Assembly (NCBI RefSeq): GCF_002871935.1
Contig: NZ_PNHQ01000008.1
Span: forward strand, 30,163 to 94,162
Source: Aerococcus viridans
Lineage (GTDB): Bacteria; Bacillota; Bacilli; Lactobacillales; Aerococcaceae
Direction: 5' to 3'
DNA length: 64,000 bases
Shown here: positions 36,701 to 48,693 of the stretch, one piece after another
Position numbering within the stretch: position 1 is the stretch's first letter
Layout of the letters: each line of letters opens with the position of its first letter
Program-made: the position numbers and the translations under genes
The notes under the pieces: model-generated
What the model saw: the letters and a program-made list of their open reading frames with translations, nothing else
What the model was told of the DNA's origin: nothing
The model's database searches: none

Positions 36701-39700
36701 TTAGTTTTCTTGAATTCTTGAGTAGTCAATTGGCGTAATTTCAGTATCTACGTCTGCTTCTTCTCCGTAGATTAATTGTTGTGTATCACCAATTTTTTTC
36801 GGTTCCATATCACGGTAGCGAGACATACCTGTACCTGCAGGGATGATCTTACCGATAATAACATTCTCTTTTAATCCAAGTAAGTGGTCTTCTTTACCAC
36901 GAATTGCTGCGTCAGTTAAGACTTTAGTTGTTTCTTGGAATGAAGCTGCAGATAGGAAACTGTTTGTTTCTAAGGCAGCTTTAGTAATACCTAATAATAC
37001 TGGGCGAGCAGTTGCAGGTAGTTCACCTGAACGGATTGCTTCAGCGTTGGCATCTGTAAAGTCGGCTGTATCCATTAATTTACCTGGTAACAAGTCTGTT
37101 GAACCTGGGTCAAGAACACGTACTTTACGTAACATTTGACGAACCATAACTTCCACGTGTTTATCGTTGATGTCTACCCCTTGAGAGCGGTATACACGTT
37201 GAACTTCATCTAACATGTACGTTTCAACAGTTAGTGTGTTCGTTACACGTAGTAAATCTTTAGGATCGATTGAACCTTCTGTCAATTGTTGACCACGATA
37301 AACAGTATCGCCCTCAGCTACACTCATACGCGCTGTGTAAGGCACTTTATACTCACGAGAGTCCGTCATACCCTTAACAAATACTGTTTTCGTACGGCTT
37401 GCTTCATCTTCTTCAATTGCTTCAATTTCACCAGCAACTTCTGTAATGACCGCACGACCTTTTGGATGACGTGCTTCAACAATCTCTTGAATACGAGGTA
37501 AACCTTGAGTGATATCATCACCGGCAACTCCACCAGTATGGAACGTACGCATTGTTAACTGTGTACCTGGTTCACCAATAGATTGCGCTGCAATTGTTCC
37601 GACTGCTTCCCCTACTTCTACCTCTTGGTTAGTAGATAGGTCGCGTCCATAACAATGTTTACATACACCATGGCGAGTATTACATGTAAACGCTGAACGA
37701 ATTGTTACTTGCTCAACACCAGCTTCAACGATACGACGAGCAGTTTGTTCATCAACTAATTCGTTGTGGTGTGCAATAATTTCGCCTGTTTCTGGATGAC
37801 GTACTTCTTTTTGTAAGTAACGACCAGTCACACGTTCTTCAAGTGATTCAATTACTTCGTTACCATTCTTAATTGCTTCAATCGCTAAACCACGGTCAGT
37901 ACCACAATCTGCTTCACGAATGATGACATCTTGTGCAACGTCTACAAGACGACGAGTCAAGTAACCTGAGTCGGCTGTCTTAAGGGCCGTATCGGTCATA
38001 CCTTTACGAGCACCGTGAGTTGAGATAAACATTTCTTGCACGGTTAGACCTTCACGGAAGTTAGACAAGATAGGTAACTCAATGATCTTACCATTAGGTC
38101 CGGCCATCAAACCACGCATACCCGCAAGTTGCGTAAAGTTAGAGATGTTACCACGAGCACCTGAATCGGACATGATGAAGAATGGGTTATCTTGATCAAG
38201 TGATTGCATTAAGGCTACTTGGATGTCATCTTTTACTTTATTCCAAGTATCGATAACTTGATCATAACGTTCGTCATCTGTAATCAAACCACGACGATAT
38301 TGTTTTGTAATCTTGTCTACTCGGTCATGTCCTTTTTGGATTATTTCCGCTTTAGATTCAAGGTTTGTAATATCTGCCACTCCTACAGTAATACCAGAAC
38401 GTGTAGAGAATTTGAAACCTAAATCTTTCATTTTATCTAAGATAATTGAAGTTTCAGTAATCTTAGATACTTTAAATACTTGTGCGATGATACGTGCTAA
38501 GTATTTTTTCTTGAATGGTGAAACCATATCTTGACGACTGATAAACTCTTTCACATCTGTACCTGGTTCCATAATAAACTTATCTGATAGAGATGATTCT
38601 AAGTTTTCAGTTGTTGGTTCATTAATGTATGGGAACTCTTCTGGCATAATTTCGTTAAAGAATAATTTACCAATTGTTGTCACCATCAATTTACCTTTTT
38701 GGTTTTCAGTCCAAGGTTTTTTAGGTAAAGCATCTGTTGGGAAAGCAACACGTGTATGTAATTGTACATAACCGTTAGTATAAGCAATATGTGCTTCATT
38801 AATTGAAGATATTAACATGCCTTCACCTATTACTTCAGGCTCTTCCATTGTAAGGTAGTAGTTACCTAAAACCATATCTTGAGATGGTGTAACAACCGGT
38901 TGTCCATCTTTAGGGTTCAAAATATGCGTAGCAGCTAACATTAATAAGCGTGCTTCTGCTTGCGCTTCTTCACCTAACGGTAAATGGACGGCCATTTGGT
39001 CACCATCGAAGTCGGCATTATAAGCTTCACACACAAGTGGGTGAAGACGAATCGCTTTACCTTCAACCAATACTGGCTCAAAGGCTTGGATACCTAAACG
39101 GTGTAAGGTAGGTGCACGGTTTAATAGAACTGGGTGTTCACGAATAATTTCACCTAAAACGTCCCATACATCTTCATCCTGGTGCTCAATCTTACGTTTA
39201 GCATGTTTCACATTAATCGCCATATCACGGGCTACCAATTCACGCATTAAGAATGGTTTGAATAATTCAAGGGCCATTTCTTTTGGTAAACCAGCTTGAT
39301 ACATCTTCAATGATGGACCCACAACAATTACAGAACGACCAGAGTAGTCTACACGTTTACCAAGTAAGTTTTGACGGAAACGTCCTTGTTTACCTTTAAG
39401 CATGTGTGACAATGATTTCAACGGACGATTACCTGGACCAGTAACTGGACGGCCACGGCGACCGTTATCAAATAAGGCATCCACTGCTTCTTGTAACATA
39501 CGTTTTTCGTTTTGCACGATAATATTTGGTGCATTTAAGTCTAATAGACGTTTCAAACGGTTGTTACGATTAATTACACGGCGGTATAAATCATTCAAGT
39601 CAGAAGTAGCGAAACGGCCACCATCTAACTGAACCATCGGACGTAGTTCTGGTGGGATAACTGGAATAACATCCATAACCATCCAAGATGGGTCGTTACC

Positions 39701-40357
39701 AGATTTACGGAAAGCATCTAAAACGTCTAAACGACGGATTGCACGTGTACGCTTTTGACCTTTGGCTGTTTTCAATTCTTCTTTTAATTCAGCAACTTCG
39801 CTATCAATTTGAACTTGTGATAACAAGGTCTTGATTGCATCAGCACCCATTGCTGCTTTGAAGCCTTCACCATACTCACGTTTATTATCGCGGTATTCTT
39901 TTTCAGATAGCAATTGTTTGTAATCTAATGGTGTATCACCTGCATCAGTTACAACATATGAAGCAAAGTAAATTACTTCTTCAAGAGAACGTGGGCTCAT
40001 GTCTAACATCAAGCCCATACGAGATGGGATACCTTTGAAGTACCAAATATGTGTTACAGGTGTTGCTAATTCAATGTGACCCATACGTTCACGACGTACT
40101 TTAGAACGTGTAACTTCAACGCCACAACGGTCACAAACAACACCAGCATAGCGAACACCCTTGTATTTACCACAAGAACATTCCCAATCTTTAGAAGGTC
40201 CAAAAATTCTTTCATCGAATAGACCTTCTTTTTCTGATTTAAGTGTACGGTAGTTGATGGTTTCGGGTTTCTTAACCTCACCATAAGACCAAGATCTGAT
40301 CTTATCTGGTGAAGCCAACCCGATACGCATGCTTTCAAATCTATTTACATCTACCAA
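36701..40357 (-). CDS. rpoC: DNA-directed RNA polymerase beta' subunit
   Basis: 1218-residue catalytic subunit. The zinc-binding [20 protein letters not shown] is near the N-terminus (about 60-78), the active-site [15 protein letters not shown] near 450 and the second zinc motif [13 protein letters not shown] near 890. The start is a TTG at 40357 with GGAGG upstream, giving the family-standard [19 protein letters not shown]; an internal ATG at codon 10 is less likely. It follows rpoB by 32 bases. Confidence 0.98.
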   Translation of the reverse strand: MVDVNRFESMRIGLASPDKIRSWSYGEVKKPETINYRTLKSEKEGLFDERIFGPSKDWECSCGKYKGVRYAGVVCDRCGVEVTRSKVRRERMGHIELATPVTHIWYFKGIPSRMGLMLDMSPRSLEEVIYFASYVVTDAGDTPLDYKQLLSEKEYRDNKREYGEGFKAAMGADAIKTLLSQVQIDSEVAELKEELKTAKGQKRTRAIRRLDVLDAFRKSGNDPSWMVMDVIPVIPPELRPMVQLDGGRFATSDLNDLYRRVINRNNRLKRLLDLNAPNIIVQNEKRMLQEAVDALFDNGRRGRPVTGPGNRPLKSLSHMLKGKQGRFRQNLLGKRVDYSGRSVIVVGPSLKMYQAGLPKEMALELFKPFLMRELVARDMAINVKHAKRKIEHQDEDVWDVLGEIIREHPVLLNRAPTLHRLGIQAFEPVLVEGKAIRLHPLVCEAYNADFDGDQMAVHLPLGEEAQAEARLLMLAATHILNPKDGQPVVTPSQDMVLGNYYLTMEEPEVIGEGMLISSINEAHIAYTNGYVQLHTRVAFPTDALPKKPWTENQKGKLMVTTIGKLFFNEIMPEEFPYINEPTTENLESSLSDKFIMEPGTDVKEFISRQDMVSPFKKKYLARIIAQVFKVSKITETSIILDKMKDLGFKFSTRSGITVGVADITNLESKAEIIQKGHDRVDKITKQYRRGLITDDERYDQVIDTWNKVKDDIQVALMQSLDQDNPFFIMSDSGARGNISNFTQLAGMRGLMAGPNGKIIELPILSNFREGLTVQEMFISTHGARKGMTDTALKTADSGYLTRRLVDVAQDVIIREADCGTDRGLAIEAIKNGNEVIESLEERVTGRYLQKEVRHPETGEIIAHHNELVDEQTARRIVEAGVEQVTIRSAFTCNTRHGVCKHCYGRDLSTNQEVEVGEAVGTIAAQSIGEPGTQLTMRTFHTGGVAGDDITQGLPRIQEIVEARHPKGRAVITEVAGEIEAIEEDEASRTKTVFVKGMTDSREYKVPYTARMSVAEGDTVYRGQQLTEGSIDPKDLLRVTNTLTVETYMLDEVQRVYRSQGVDINDKHVEVMVRQMLRKVRVLDPGSTDLLPGKLMDTADFTDANAEAIRSGELPATARPVLLGITKAALETNSFLSAASFQETTKVLTDAAIRGKEDHLLGLKENVIIGKIIPAGTGMSRYRDMEPKKIGDTQQLIYGEEADVDTEITPIDYSRIQEN

Positions 40358-40389
40358 GGGGCCAACCTCCCTTATCTAATTCGCCCAAA

Positions 40390-43300
40390 CTATTCATTTA
40401 CTTGTTTTTGTGCAGTAATTTCACTTACTTGTGATTCAACAGTTGCATCTGCACCAACTGTGTTCTCTGTGTTTTCTTGATCTTTTTTAGGGAATCCTGG
40501 TGTTATTTCATCCATGTCACGTAAATCTACTGCTTTCTTATCAGAGTCTAGTACTTCAATGTCTAGACCTAATGATTGCAATTCTTTAACCAATACACGG
40601 AATGATTCTGGTACACCTGGTTTTGGAATTGGTTCACCTTTAACGATAGCTTCGTATGTTTGTACACGTCCTACAACGTCATCTGACTTGTAAGTCAGAA
40701 TTTCTTGTAATGTATATGCCGCACCGTATGCTTCTAGTGCCCAAACCTCCATCTCACCAAATCTTTGACCACCGAATTGCGCTTTACCACCCAATGGTTG
40801 TTGTGTAACAAGTGAATAAGGTCCTGTAGAACGTGCATGTAATTTGTCGTCGACCATATGAGACAGTTTTAAGTAGTACATAACCCCTACAGAAACACGG
40901 TTGTCGAACGGTTCACCTGTACGACCATCATAAAGAACAGTTTTAGCATCACTTGCCATACCCGCTTCTTTGATTGTTTCCCATACGTCTTCTTCGTTTG
41001 CACCATCAAATACTGGTGTTGCAATATGAATGCCCATTTCACGAGCTGCCATACCTAAGTGCAATTCTAATACTTGTCCGATATTCATACGAGAAGGTAC
41101 CCCTAGAGGGTTTAACATAATATCAACTGGTGTACCGTCAGGCATGTAAGGCATGTCTTCTTGAGGTAAGATACGAGACACAACCCCTTTGTTACCATGA
41201 CGTCCAGCCATTTTATCCCCAACTTGAATCTTACGTTTTTGGATAATATATACACGAACTAACATAGAAACACCTGGTGATAATTCGTCGCCGTTTTCAC
41301 GGTAAAAGACTTTCACATCGTTAACGATACCACCACCACCGTGCGGTACACGTAATGATGTATCTCGAACTTCACGTGCTTTTTCACCGAAAATCGCGTG
41401 TAATAAGTGCTCTTCTGCTGATAATTCAGTTACACCTTTAGGCGTTACTTTACCAACTAAGATGTCCCCATCTTTAACTTCTGCCCCGATACGGATGATT
41501 CCACGTTCATCAAGATTACGCAATGCGTCTTCACCAACGTTAGGAATTTCACGAGTGATTTCTTCAGGTCCTAATTTAGTATCTCGCGCTTCCGATTCTA
41601 ATTCATCAATATGAATTGAAGTGTAGACATCGTCTTTAACTAAACGCTCAGACATGATAACCGCATCCTCGTAGTTATAACCATCCCAAGTCATGAAGGC
41701 GATTAGCGGGTTTTGACCTAAAGCCATTTCCCCTTTCTCCATTGAAGGACCGTTTGCTAGGATTTCTCCCGCAGTTACGTTTTCTCCAAGAGTCACGTTA
41801 GGAGTTTGGTTATATGATGCTGAGGCATTTGAACGGTGGTATTTGATTAATGGGTACTTATCTAAAGCACCGTCTTCACGACGTACACGGATTTCACGTG
41901 CATCAACGTATTCTACAACACCATCGTACTCAGCAACGACTGCAGCGCCTGAGTCAGCTGCTGCTTTATGTTCCATACCAGTACCAACTAGTGGTGCATG
42001 TGGTTGTAACAATGGTACAGCTTGACGTTGCATGTTGGCACCCATTAAGGCACGGTTAGAGTCATCGTTTTCCAAGAAAGGAATGGATGCTGTTGCAACA
42101 GACACTACCTGCTTAGGTGAAACGTCCATGTAATCTACACGCTCAGGTTTCACTTCGATATTCTCTTCAACATAACGCGCCATTACCACGTCTTCAGCAA
42201 ATGAACCGTCTTCGTTCAAGATAGAGTTCCCTTGAGCGATAACAAAATTATCTTCTTCATCAGCTGTTAAGTAGTCGATACGGTCTGTTACTTTATGTGT
42301 ATTCCAATCTACACGGCGATATGGTGTTTCAATAAAACCAAATTCATTAATTTTCGCATATGATGCCAAGTTGTTGATCAACCCGATATTTGGTCCCTCA
42401 GGTGTTTCAATCGGACACATACGGCCATAGTGAGAGTAGTGAACGTCACGAACTTCATATCCAGCACGGTCACGTGTCAAACCACCAGGTCCTAAGGCTG
42501 ATAGACGACGTTTGTGTGTCAACTCACCTAATGGGTTTGTTTGGTCCATGAATTGCGACAATTGAGAAGAGCCAAAGAATTCTTTAATTGATGCTACAAC
42601 AGGACGAATGTTGATTAATTGTTGTGGTGTTACTTTTTCAATATCTTGAATAGACATACGTTCACGAACCACACGTTCCATACGAGATAAACCGATACGG
42701 AATTGGTTTTGTAACAATTCACCAACTGAACGGATACGACGGTTACCTAAGTGGTCGATATCATCCGTCTTACCAATACCTTCATATAAACCTAAGAAGT
42801 AGTTTAATGAAGCCAATACATCAGCAATCGTTAAAGCGCGAGCTTCTTTACCTGGGCTAGCGTTACCGATGACATTGATGGTACGGTCAGCATCTTTTGG
42901 TGCTTGGATTTTAATAATTTGTACATCAACAGGTTCTGTTAGTACAGCATCATCATTTGGATACAACGTTGTCACATTTAAACCATTGTCGAAGTAAGGT
43001 GCTAATTTGTCCATTACCTCACGGTTTAATTCAGTACCTTTATCCGCTAAGATTTCACCAGTTTCTGGGTCAACTAAAGTTTCAGCCAAGATTTGGTTGA
43101 ATAGGCGGTTTTTAATATCTAATTTTTTATTGACTTTATAACGACCAACTGCTGCTAAGTCATAGCGACGTGGGTCAAAGAAACGAGCAGTTAGTAAGTT
43201 ACGAGAAGATTCTGCTGTCTTTGGTTCACCTGGACGTAGACGTTCGTAAATTTCTTTTAAAGCTTCTTCTGTACGAGAATCAGATAGGTCTTTATGTACA

Positions 43301-43971
43301 TCTTTCTCTAAGGTTAGTTCTAAAGTTTCGCTTTCTCCAAAGATTTCGCGAATTTGGTCGTCAGAAGAGAACCCTAAAGCGCGTACCAATACTGACATTG
43401 GCACTTTTCGTGTACGGTCAATACGTACATATGAGATGTTTTTTGCATCTGTTTCCATCTCTAACCATGCACCACGGTTAGGGATTACAGTAGTTCCGAA
43501 TGATTGACGTCCATTTTTGTCTAATTTGTCATGATAGTAGACACCTGGAGAACGCACTAATTGAGAAACGATTACACGTTCCGCACCGTTGATGATAAAC
43601 GTACCACCGTCAGTCATTAATGGGAAATCACCAAAGAAAACTTCTTGATCCTTGATTTCTCCAGTTTCTTTATTCATTAAACGCAATTTAACATAAATTG
43701 GCGCTGAATAGTTTGTGTCCTGTGCACGTGCTTCAGCTAAGGTATATTTAGCTTCTTTAAATGAATAATCAACAAATTCTAAGGCTAATTTACCTGCATG
43801 ATCTTCAATAGGAGAAATGTCTTCAAACATTTCTTTCATCCCTTGATCCAAGAACCATTTATATGAGTCCGTTTGGATTTCAATCAAATTTGGCAATTCT
43901 AGCACTTCATTAATACGTGAGTAACTGCGGCGAACGCGATGTTTACCGAAATTGACATTATGCCCAGTCAT
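40390..43971 (-). CDS. rpoB: DNA-directed RNA polymerase beta subunit
   Basis: 1193-residue subunit. The rifampicin region reads [18 protein letters not shown] then [13 protein letters not shown], the sensitive wild-type form at the Asp, His and Ser positions most often mutated. Downstream motifs include [16 protein letters not shown] and [15 protein letters not shown]. The C-terminal 40 residues are acidic and Q/E-rich. ATG at 43971 follows GGAGAGGTGG. Its leader carries a terminator hairpin. rplL does not precede it, unlike the common order; the NADH oxidase gene lies divergent instead. Confidence 0.98.
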   Translation of the reverse strand: MTGHNVNFGKHRVRRSYSRINEVLELPNLIEIQTDSYKWFLDQGMKEMFEDISPIEDHAGKLALEFVDYSFKEAKYTLAEARAQDTNYSAPIYVKLRLMNKETGEIKDQEVFFGDFPLMTDGGTFIINGAERVIVSQLVRSPGVYYHDKLDKNGRQSFGTTVIPNRGAWLEMETDAKNISYVRIDRTRKVPMSVLVRALGFSSDDQIREIFGESETLELTLEKDVHKDLSDSRTEEALKEIYERLRPGEPKTAESSRNLLTARFFDPRRYDLAAVGRYKVNKKLDIKNRLFNQILAETLVDPETGEILADKGTELNREVMDKLAPYFDNGLNVTTLYPNDDAVLTEPVDVQIIKIQAPKDADRTINVIGNASPGKEARALTIADVLASLNYFLGLYEGIGKTDDIDHLGNRRIRSVGELLQNQFRIGLSRMERVVRERMSIQDIEKVTPQQLINIRPVVASIKEFFGSSQLSQFMDQTNPLGELTHKRRLSALGPGGLTRDRAGYEVRDVHYSHYGRMCPIETPEGPNIGLINNLASYAKINEFGFIETPYRRVDWNTHKVTDRIDYLTADEEDNFVIAQGNSILNEDGSFAEDVVMARYVEENIEVKPERVDYMDVSPKQVVSVATASIPFLENDDSNRALMGANMQRQAVPLLQPHAPLVGTGMEHKAAADSGAAVVAEYDGVVEYVDAREIRVRREDGALDKYPLIKYHRSNASASYNQTPNVTLGENVTAGEILANGPSMEKGEMALGQNPLIAFMTWDGYNYEDAVIMSERLVKDDVYTSIHIDELESEARDTKLGPEEITREIPNVGEDALRNLDERGIIRIGAEVKDGDILVGKVTPKGVTELSAEEHLLHAIFGEKAREVRDTSLRVPHGGGGIVNDVKVFYRENGDELSPGVSMLVRVYIIQKRKIQVGDKMAGRHGNKGVVSRILPQEDMPYMPDGTPVDIMLNPLGVPSRMNIGQVLELHLGMAAREMGIHIATPVFDGANEEDVWETIKEAGMASDAKTVLYDGRTGEPFDNRVSVGVMYYLKLSHMVDDKLHARSTGPYSLVTQQPLGGKAQFGGQRFGEMEVWALEAYGAAYTLQEILTYKSDDVVGRVQTYEAIVKGEPIPKPGVPESFRVLVKELQSLGLDIEVLDSDKKAVDLRDMDEITPGFPKKDQENTENTVGADATVESQVSEITAQKQVNE

Positions 43972-44059
43972 TAAAAGCCACCTCTCCGAAATTTAAACTG
44001 TTAGAATTTAATGAGAATTTAATAAGAAATTACTCATTAAGGCCTTTTTACCCTAAAAA

Positions 44060-44172
44060 TGGGCAAAAAAATAACAAAAGATGATTTGACTTCCCTGCCA
44101 GTATCTTTTGTTGTCGCCTAGAAACGCGCCCGGACAATATTTCGGAACGTTCCAATCCAATTAATAATATAC
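44060..44172 (-). promoter_or_regulatory. rpoB leader with intrinsic terminator (attenuator)
   Basis: Between the promoter and the rpoB start the minus strand has AACAAAAGAT (44103-44112) pairing with ATCTTTTGTT (44073-44082), followed by TTTTTTT (44065-44072): a terminator inside the leader. Upstream are a short palindrome GGAACGTTCC and a TTGTC/GACAA stem. A conserved RNA motif upstream of rpoB is known in Lactobacillales (Lacto-rpoB); position fits, but I cannot verify the match. Regulation of polymerase synthesis by read-through is inferred. Confidence 0.6.
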
Positions 44173-44179
44173 AGATTTT

Positions 44180-44207
44180 ATTATACACCTTTCCCACATA
44201 TTGTCAA
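44180..44207 (-). promoter_or_regulatory. Promoter of rpoBC
   Basis: Minus-strand TTGACA (44202-44207) and TATAAT (44180-44185), both perfect, with a 16-base spacer. Confidence 0.85.
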
Positions 44208-44417
44208 TCATTTATGTTAGTTAAGAATTCATTTTCAGATTTTATAAAAATCAACCTAAAGAAACACTATATGTACTATTTTGTACATAATTGTTCCTAA
44301 AAGTAAGAAAAAATTGTCAAATATGCAAATTTTCGATTTTTTTCACAATTAGGCGTATAATGTAGCCCGTAAGCAAATGATACTTACGACAAACATAGTC
44401 CTTTGGAGGTAATACGA

Positions 44418-45782
44418 ATGAAATACGTTATAGTAGGAACTTCACATGCAGGTTTCGAAGCTGTACAAACACTATTAAAAGCAGACACAAATGCAGAGAT
44501 CGTTGTGTTCGAAGCTGGTTCTACCGCTTCATTCTTATCATGTGGTATTCAATCCTATCTAGAAGACATTTCAAAATCTTTAGATGAATTACATTATGCA
44601 AATGAAGCATCATACAAAGAACAAGGCGTTGATATCCGCATGAATACAAGTGTGATTGCAATCAACCCTGATACTAAGGAAATTACTACACGTAACGCTA
44701 ATGGTGAAGAAGCCACAGAAAGTTACGATAAACTATTGCTTTCTCCAGGTGGCGTACCAGGAACTATTCCTAATGTAGATGACCAACACGAAAATATCTT
44801 CTACTTACGTGGTAGAGACTGGGCAGATAAAGTGAAAAAACGTATGGCTTCAGCTAAAAAAGCCGTTGTCGTTGGTGCCGGCTACATCGGTATCGAAGTA
44901 GCAACTGCTTATGCACAAGCTGGTATTGATGTTACAGTTGTTGATTTCGTAGATTCAATCTTACCAACTTACCTTGATAGTGAATTCACTAATCTTCTAA
45001 CAAAACATATGGAAGACAAAGGTATGAAGATCAAAACTGGTGAAGGTGTTAAAGAATTTAAAGTTAACGAAAACAATGAAGTAACTGCTGTTGTTACAGA
45101 CAAAGGAACTTACGAAGCTGATACAGTTGTGATTAGTGTAGGGGTTAGACCAAACACTAAGTGGTTAGAAAATACGCTGGCACTTGATAGCCGCGGATTC
45201 GTTGAAGTAAATGACCATATGGAAACATCTGTAAAAGATGTCTATGCCGCTGGAGATGCTACTGCGATTCCTTTCGCACCAACAAACGACAAAGCTTACA
45301 TTGCTTTAGCAACTAACGCTCGTCGCCAAGGTGTTATCATGGCTCGTCATGCAAGTGGTGATACAGAAGCTAAAATTGGTCGCGTAAACGGTACATCCGG
45401 TCTTGCTGTATTTGACTACAAATTCGCTACTACTGGTATCAAGGATGCTAACGCAAAATCTTACCAAGGAAACGTAAAATCTGTATATAAAGAGGACCTA
45501 ATCCGTCCTTCATTTATGCATGATGAAGAAAAAGTATTAATGAAACTTCACTATGACGCTGATAACGGCCGTATCTTAGGGGCACAGTTAATGTCAACTT
45601 ACGACATTCTTCAAGCGATTAACGCGGTTTCTGTAGCAATTGAAGCGGAATGGACTGTTGACCAATTAGCACAAGCTGATTTCTTCTTCCAACCAGAATT
45701 CAACCGTCCTTGGAACTTCTTAAATGTCTTGGCACAAGAAGCACAAGGTCAACCATACGGTGCAGACACAATGATTTTCTAG
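44418..45782 (+). CDS. NADH oxidase (water-forming type, CoA-disulfide reductase family)
   Basis: 454-residue FAD enzyme that reduces O2 with NADH and regenerates NAD+ in the cytoplasm. The single redox-active Cys is C42 in ASFLSCGIQ, with H10 in GTSHAG; the NADH motif is VVVGAGYIGIEVATAYAQAG near 155 and the second FAD motif is VYAAGDATAIP near 280. This pattern matches the H2O-forming Nox of lactic acid bacteria. The ATG at 44418 has GGAGGTAATACG upstream. A TATAAT is at 44359; the word TTTTTTCACAATTA next to it could be half of a Rex site. Confidence 0.92.
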   Translation: MKYVIVGTSHAGFEAVQTLLKADTNAEIVVFEAGSTASFLSCGIQSYLEDISKSLDELHYANEASYKEQGVDIRMNTSVIAINPDTKEITTRNANGEEATESYDKLLLSPGGVPGTIPNVDDQHENIFYLRGRDWADKVKKRMASAKKAVVVGAGYIGIEVATAYAQAGIDVTVVDFVDSILPTYLDSEFTNLLTKHMEDKGMKIKTGEGVKEFKVNENNEVTAVVTDKGTYEADTVVISVGVRPNTKWLENTLALDSRGFVEVNDHMETSVKDVYAAGDATAIPFAPTNDKAYIALATNARRQGVIMARHASGDTEAKIGRVNGTSGLAVFDYKFATTGIKDANAKSYQGNVKSVYKEDLIRPSFMHDEEKVLMKLHYDADNGRILGAQLMSTYDILQAINAVSVAIEAEWTVDQLAQADFFFQPEFNRPWNFLNVLAQEAQGQPYGADTMIF

Positions 45783-45821
45783 TCGAACATTTCACTAAAG
45801 AGATATAACATCCTTTATAAT

Positions 45822-45866
45822 AAAAAACAGGTAGGTAGATTCCATGAATCTACCTACCTGTTTTTT
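45822..45866. terminator. Bidirectional terminator after the NADH oxidase
   Basis: AAAAACAGGTAGGTAGATT and its complement around CCATG, flanked by A and T runs, between convergent genes. Confidence 0.9.
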
Positions 45867-45884
45867 ATATATATAGAAGAAATT

Positions 45885-46754
45885 TTATTCTAACCAACCA
45901 TCAACCGTTTCACGATTAGCTTCAATCCAATTATCTGCTGCTTCTTCTGGCTCTACATCTGTTGCTAACTCTTCCATAACAGAAGACATATCTTCAACTT
46001 CCCAGTAGAAGTTATCAATAATTTTATAAGCTTCTGGATTGTCTTCCTTGAAACCTTCTCGTACATATGAATGTATTTCCTCAGAGCCACCAAAGACATT
46101 ATTTGGATCTTCAAGCATTTTAAGGTCATAATCCATAAACATCCAGTGTGGTTTCCAACCGGTAACAACTATTTCCTCTTCATTATTAATTGCTTGTTCT
46201 AATTCAGCAATCATAGCACCTGTTGAACTAACAGAGACGTTCCAACCAGATAGGTTATCATACTCTTTAACAGCATTTTGGGCATTAACCGAAACACCTG
46301 CCCCTGGCTCTATCGCTGTTATAGTGGCGCCATCTTCATCCGTAAGATCTTCAATTGAATTGACATCTTCCATATGGGCTGGAACGGTTAATGAAGACAT
46401 AGCTCCTTCTAAGTTAGCACCTAAATCAACCATTGAGTCACCATATTCATCCGCATAGGCTTGGTGCGTAACTGGCACCCAACCACCAACCATAGCATCT
46501 GCTTGCCCTTCAGCAACGGAACTCCACATAACGGCTGGGTCTACTGTTGTGATTTGTACATTAAATCCTGCTTCTTCAAGCACTTGCGCTAAAACAGTTG
46601 TTGAGGCTATTTCAGATTCCCAATTCACAGTTGCTAGATTCACTGTTTGACCCCCAGCACTTGAGCCTACAGTTGTTTTATACGAATCTTCACTGCCAAA
46701 GGTAAATAATAACCCAACAATAATTGCTACGCCTAAACTAATTTTCTTAAACAT
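45885..46754 (-). CDS. Glycine betaine/choline-type ABC transporter binding protein (second copy)
   Basis: 289-residue OpuAC-family binding protein. It starts with a hydrophobic helix (MFKKISLGVAIIVGLLFTFG) with no lipobox Cys, so it is anchored by an uncleaved helix or secreted. The ligand-binding part has NWESEIASTTVLAQVLEEAG, WSSVAEGQADAMVGGWVP, and the GWKPHWMF block that supplies aromatic cage residues. It is about half identical by eye to the copy just upstream. ATG at 46754 has GGGAGTG upstream. A strong terminator lies between the two copies, so expression may be lower or independent. Confidence 0.88.
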   Translation of the reverse strand: MFKKISLGVAIIVGLLFTFGSEDSYKTTVGSSAGGQTVNLATVNWESEIASTTVLAQVLEEAGFNVQITTVDPAVMWSSVAEGQADAMVGGWVPVTHQAYADEYGDSMVDLGANLEGAMSSLTVPAHMEDVNSIEDLTDEDGATITAIEPGAGVSVNAQNAVKEYDNLSGWNVSVSSTGAMIAELEQAINNEEEIVVTGWKPHWMFMDYDLKMLEDPNNVFGGSEEIHSYVREGFKEDNPEAYKIIDNFYWEVEDMSSVMEELATDVEPEEAADNWIEANRETVDGWLE

Positions 46755-46814
46755 TTTTACACTCCCGAAAATAATCTTCTTTAGTGGCAATATTCGACGA
46801 CTTACTTTTATAAA

Positions 46815-46849
46815 AAACAGGAGGGGCTAATAGTGCCTCACTCCTGTTA
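46815..46849 (-). terminator. Terminator between the two binding-protein genes
   Basis: ACAGGAG (46841-46847) and CTCCTGT (46817-46823) with inner GGC/GCC, followed by TTTTTT on the minus strand. Confidence 0.8.
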
Positions 46850-46916
46850 TAAGCTTGTTGAGACGTTATTATTCATTAAATGTTATGAATAGTATTGTGT
46901 CAAAGCTTTTATTTAA

Positions 46917-47813
46917 TTATTCTTCAACAGCTAACCATTGATCAACTGTTTCTTGGTTCTCTTCAATCCAAGCTTGGGCTGCAGTTTGTGGATCTGCTCC
47001 TTTATTGATTTCTGCCATTACAGATTCCATATCTGCGACTTCCCAATAGAAATTATCTAAAATCTGGTAAGCTTCTGGCATATCATCTTGTAGCCCTTGA
47101 CGAACCATTGTGTTGATTGTTTCTCCTTCACCAAAGACACCTTTTGGATCTTCTAAGTACTTCAAGTCATACTCTTGGAACATCCAGTGTGGAGACCATC
47201 CAGTAATAACGATATCTTCTTCATTGGCAATAGATGTACCAAGTTCAGTTGTCATCGCACCTGAAGATGATGTTTGTACAGTCCAACCTTGTAAGTTACT
47301 ATAAGTACCAACTGCATCTTCAGCAGCTGCGACTACACCAGCACCAGGCTCAATACCTGTAATCGTTTGGTTTGCTTCATCACTAAGATCTTCGATTGAC
47401 TGTACATCTTCCATATAAGTTGGTACTGTTAATCCTGTGATTGCACCTTCTAGGTTCGGACCTAAATCTTCCATTTGGTCACCATATTGTTCATACTGTG
47501 GTGCATGTGTATTTGGTAACCAAGCACCAACCATCGCATCCGCTTCATTTGTTGCAACTGATGACCACATAATGGCATTATCTAATGGCGTCGTTTCTAC
47601 CGTATAGCCTGCTTGACGTAAAACCTCTGCGATTACATTTGTAGAAGCAATTTCAGTATCCCAAGTTACGTAAGACAAGGTAATATTGCCTTTGCTTTCA
47701 CCAGAAACAAGATTAAAGACGTTGGTTTTGTAAGCATCAGCGCTTCCGAAAGTAAGAATTAATCCTAAGATTGCAACGACTGCAATCCAGATACCCTTAA
47801 GTTTTTTCTTCAA
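46917..47813 (-). CDS. Glycine betaine/choline-type ABC transporter binding protein (first copy)
   Basis: 298-residue OpuAC-family protein with an N-terminal helix (WIAVVAILGLILTFGS) and again no lipobox. The matching motifs are TWDTEIASTNVIAEVLRQAG, WSSVATNEADAMVGAWLP and GWSPHWMFQ. The sequence FGSADAYKT after the helix is shared with the second copy. It follows the permease gene by about 20 bases and is part of the ATPase-permease-binding protein operon. Compatible-solute uptake protects against high osmolarity. Confidence 0.9.
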   Translation of the reverse strand: MKKKLKGIWIAVVAILGLILTFGSADAYKTNVFNLVSGESKGNITLSYVTWDTEIASTNVIAEVLRQAGYTVETTPLDNAIMWSSVATNEADAMVGAWLPNTHAPQYEQYGDQMEDLGPNLEGAITGLTVPTYMEDVQSIEDLSDEANQTITGIEPGAGVVAAAEDAVGTYSNLQGWTVQTSSSGAMTTELGTSIANEEDIVITGWSPHWMFQEYDLKYLEDPKGVFGEGETINTMVRQGLQDDMPEAYQILDNFYWEVADMESVMAEINKGADPQTAAQAWIEENQETVDQWLAVEE

Positions 47814-47835
47814 AATGGATTCTCCTTTCTTTAAA

Positions 47836-48693
47836 CTAGCTATTTTTATCAGATGTTAAACGGTTTGTTAAGCGGTCAATCAAGATTGCTAAGATAACAA
47901 TTGCTAGACCTGACACAAATCCTGAACCTACTGATGCACGTTGTAGAGCGGTTAAGACTTGACGACCTAGACCAGGCGCACCAATCATTGACGCTGTAAC
48001 AACCATAGATAACGCAAGCATAACTGTTTGGTTTACACCAGCCATGATAGTAGATTTAGCTAAAGGTAATTCCACTTTGAATAATTTTTGTTTACCAGTT
48101 GAACCAAAGGCATCTGCTGCTTCTACTAACTCAGTAGAAATTTGTTTAATACCTAGTTCAGTGAATCGTACTGTTGGTGGTAACGCAAAGATAACTGACG
48201 CAAAGGTACCTGGTACGATACCAATACCAAAGAAAGCAACGGCTGGAATCAAGTATACAAAGGCTGGCATTGTCTGCATGAAATCTAGAATAGGTTTCAA
48301 GATATTGTGGACAGTTTTATTTTTCGCTGACCAAATTCCTAAAGGTACACCAATAATAATTGAAATCACACTAGATACAAGTACCAATGTTACTGTATTC
48401 ATTAATTCTGACCATAAACCTTGGTTTAAGATATACCCTAAACCAACTAATGCAAAGGCTGATAGTGATAATTGTTTCTTACTAGCAAAGTAAGCAATCA
48501 CTGCTACTATTAAAATGAAAGCAAATGGCGGAATTAATAATAGTAAGTTGGTAATACCGTTCATAAAGGCCGTACCACCGTTTTGGATGGCACCAAAAAG
48601 ACCTGATAATGTGATGGTTAACCAGTTTGTTGCTGCTTCAACCCAATCCGCAACTGGCAGTTGTGGAATTGGATACATCGCTAAATTAAACAT
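47836..48693 (-). CDS. opuAB: Glycine betaine ABC transporter permease
   Basis: 285-residue permease of the OpuAB/ProW family with about six to seven helices. The EAA coupling loop reads ELVEAADAFGSTGKQKLFKVELPLAKSTIMAG near 190-222, and PAFVYLIPAVAFFGIGIVPG and MIGAPGLGRQV are family signatures. Its start overlaps the end of the ATPase gene by eight bases, so translation is coupled. It forms the membrane channel of the osmoprotectant transporter. Confidence 0.93.
   Translation of the reverse strand: MFNLAMYPIPQLPVADWVEAATNWLTITLSGLFGAIQNGGTAFMNGITNLLLLIPPFAFILIVAVIAYFASKKQLSLSAFALVGLGYILNQGLWSELMNTVTLVLVSSVISIIIGVPLGIWSAKNKTVHNILKPILDFMQTMPAFVYLIPAVAFFGIGIVPGTFASVIFALPPTVRFTELGIKQISTELVEAADAFGSTGKQKLFKVELPLAKSTIMAGVNQTVMLALSMVVTASMIGAPGLGRQVLTALQRASVGSGFVSGLAIVILAILIDRLTNRLTSDKNS

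Noticed and set aside
41843..42059. Two open frames antisense to rpoB
   Set aside because: Shadows of the rpoB codon pattern; no ribosome binding sites and no protein-like features.
44340..44365. Rex operator in front of the NADH oxidase
   Set aside because: Only one half-site (TTCACAA) is good; the other arm does not match, so I did not list it as a feature.
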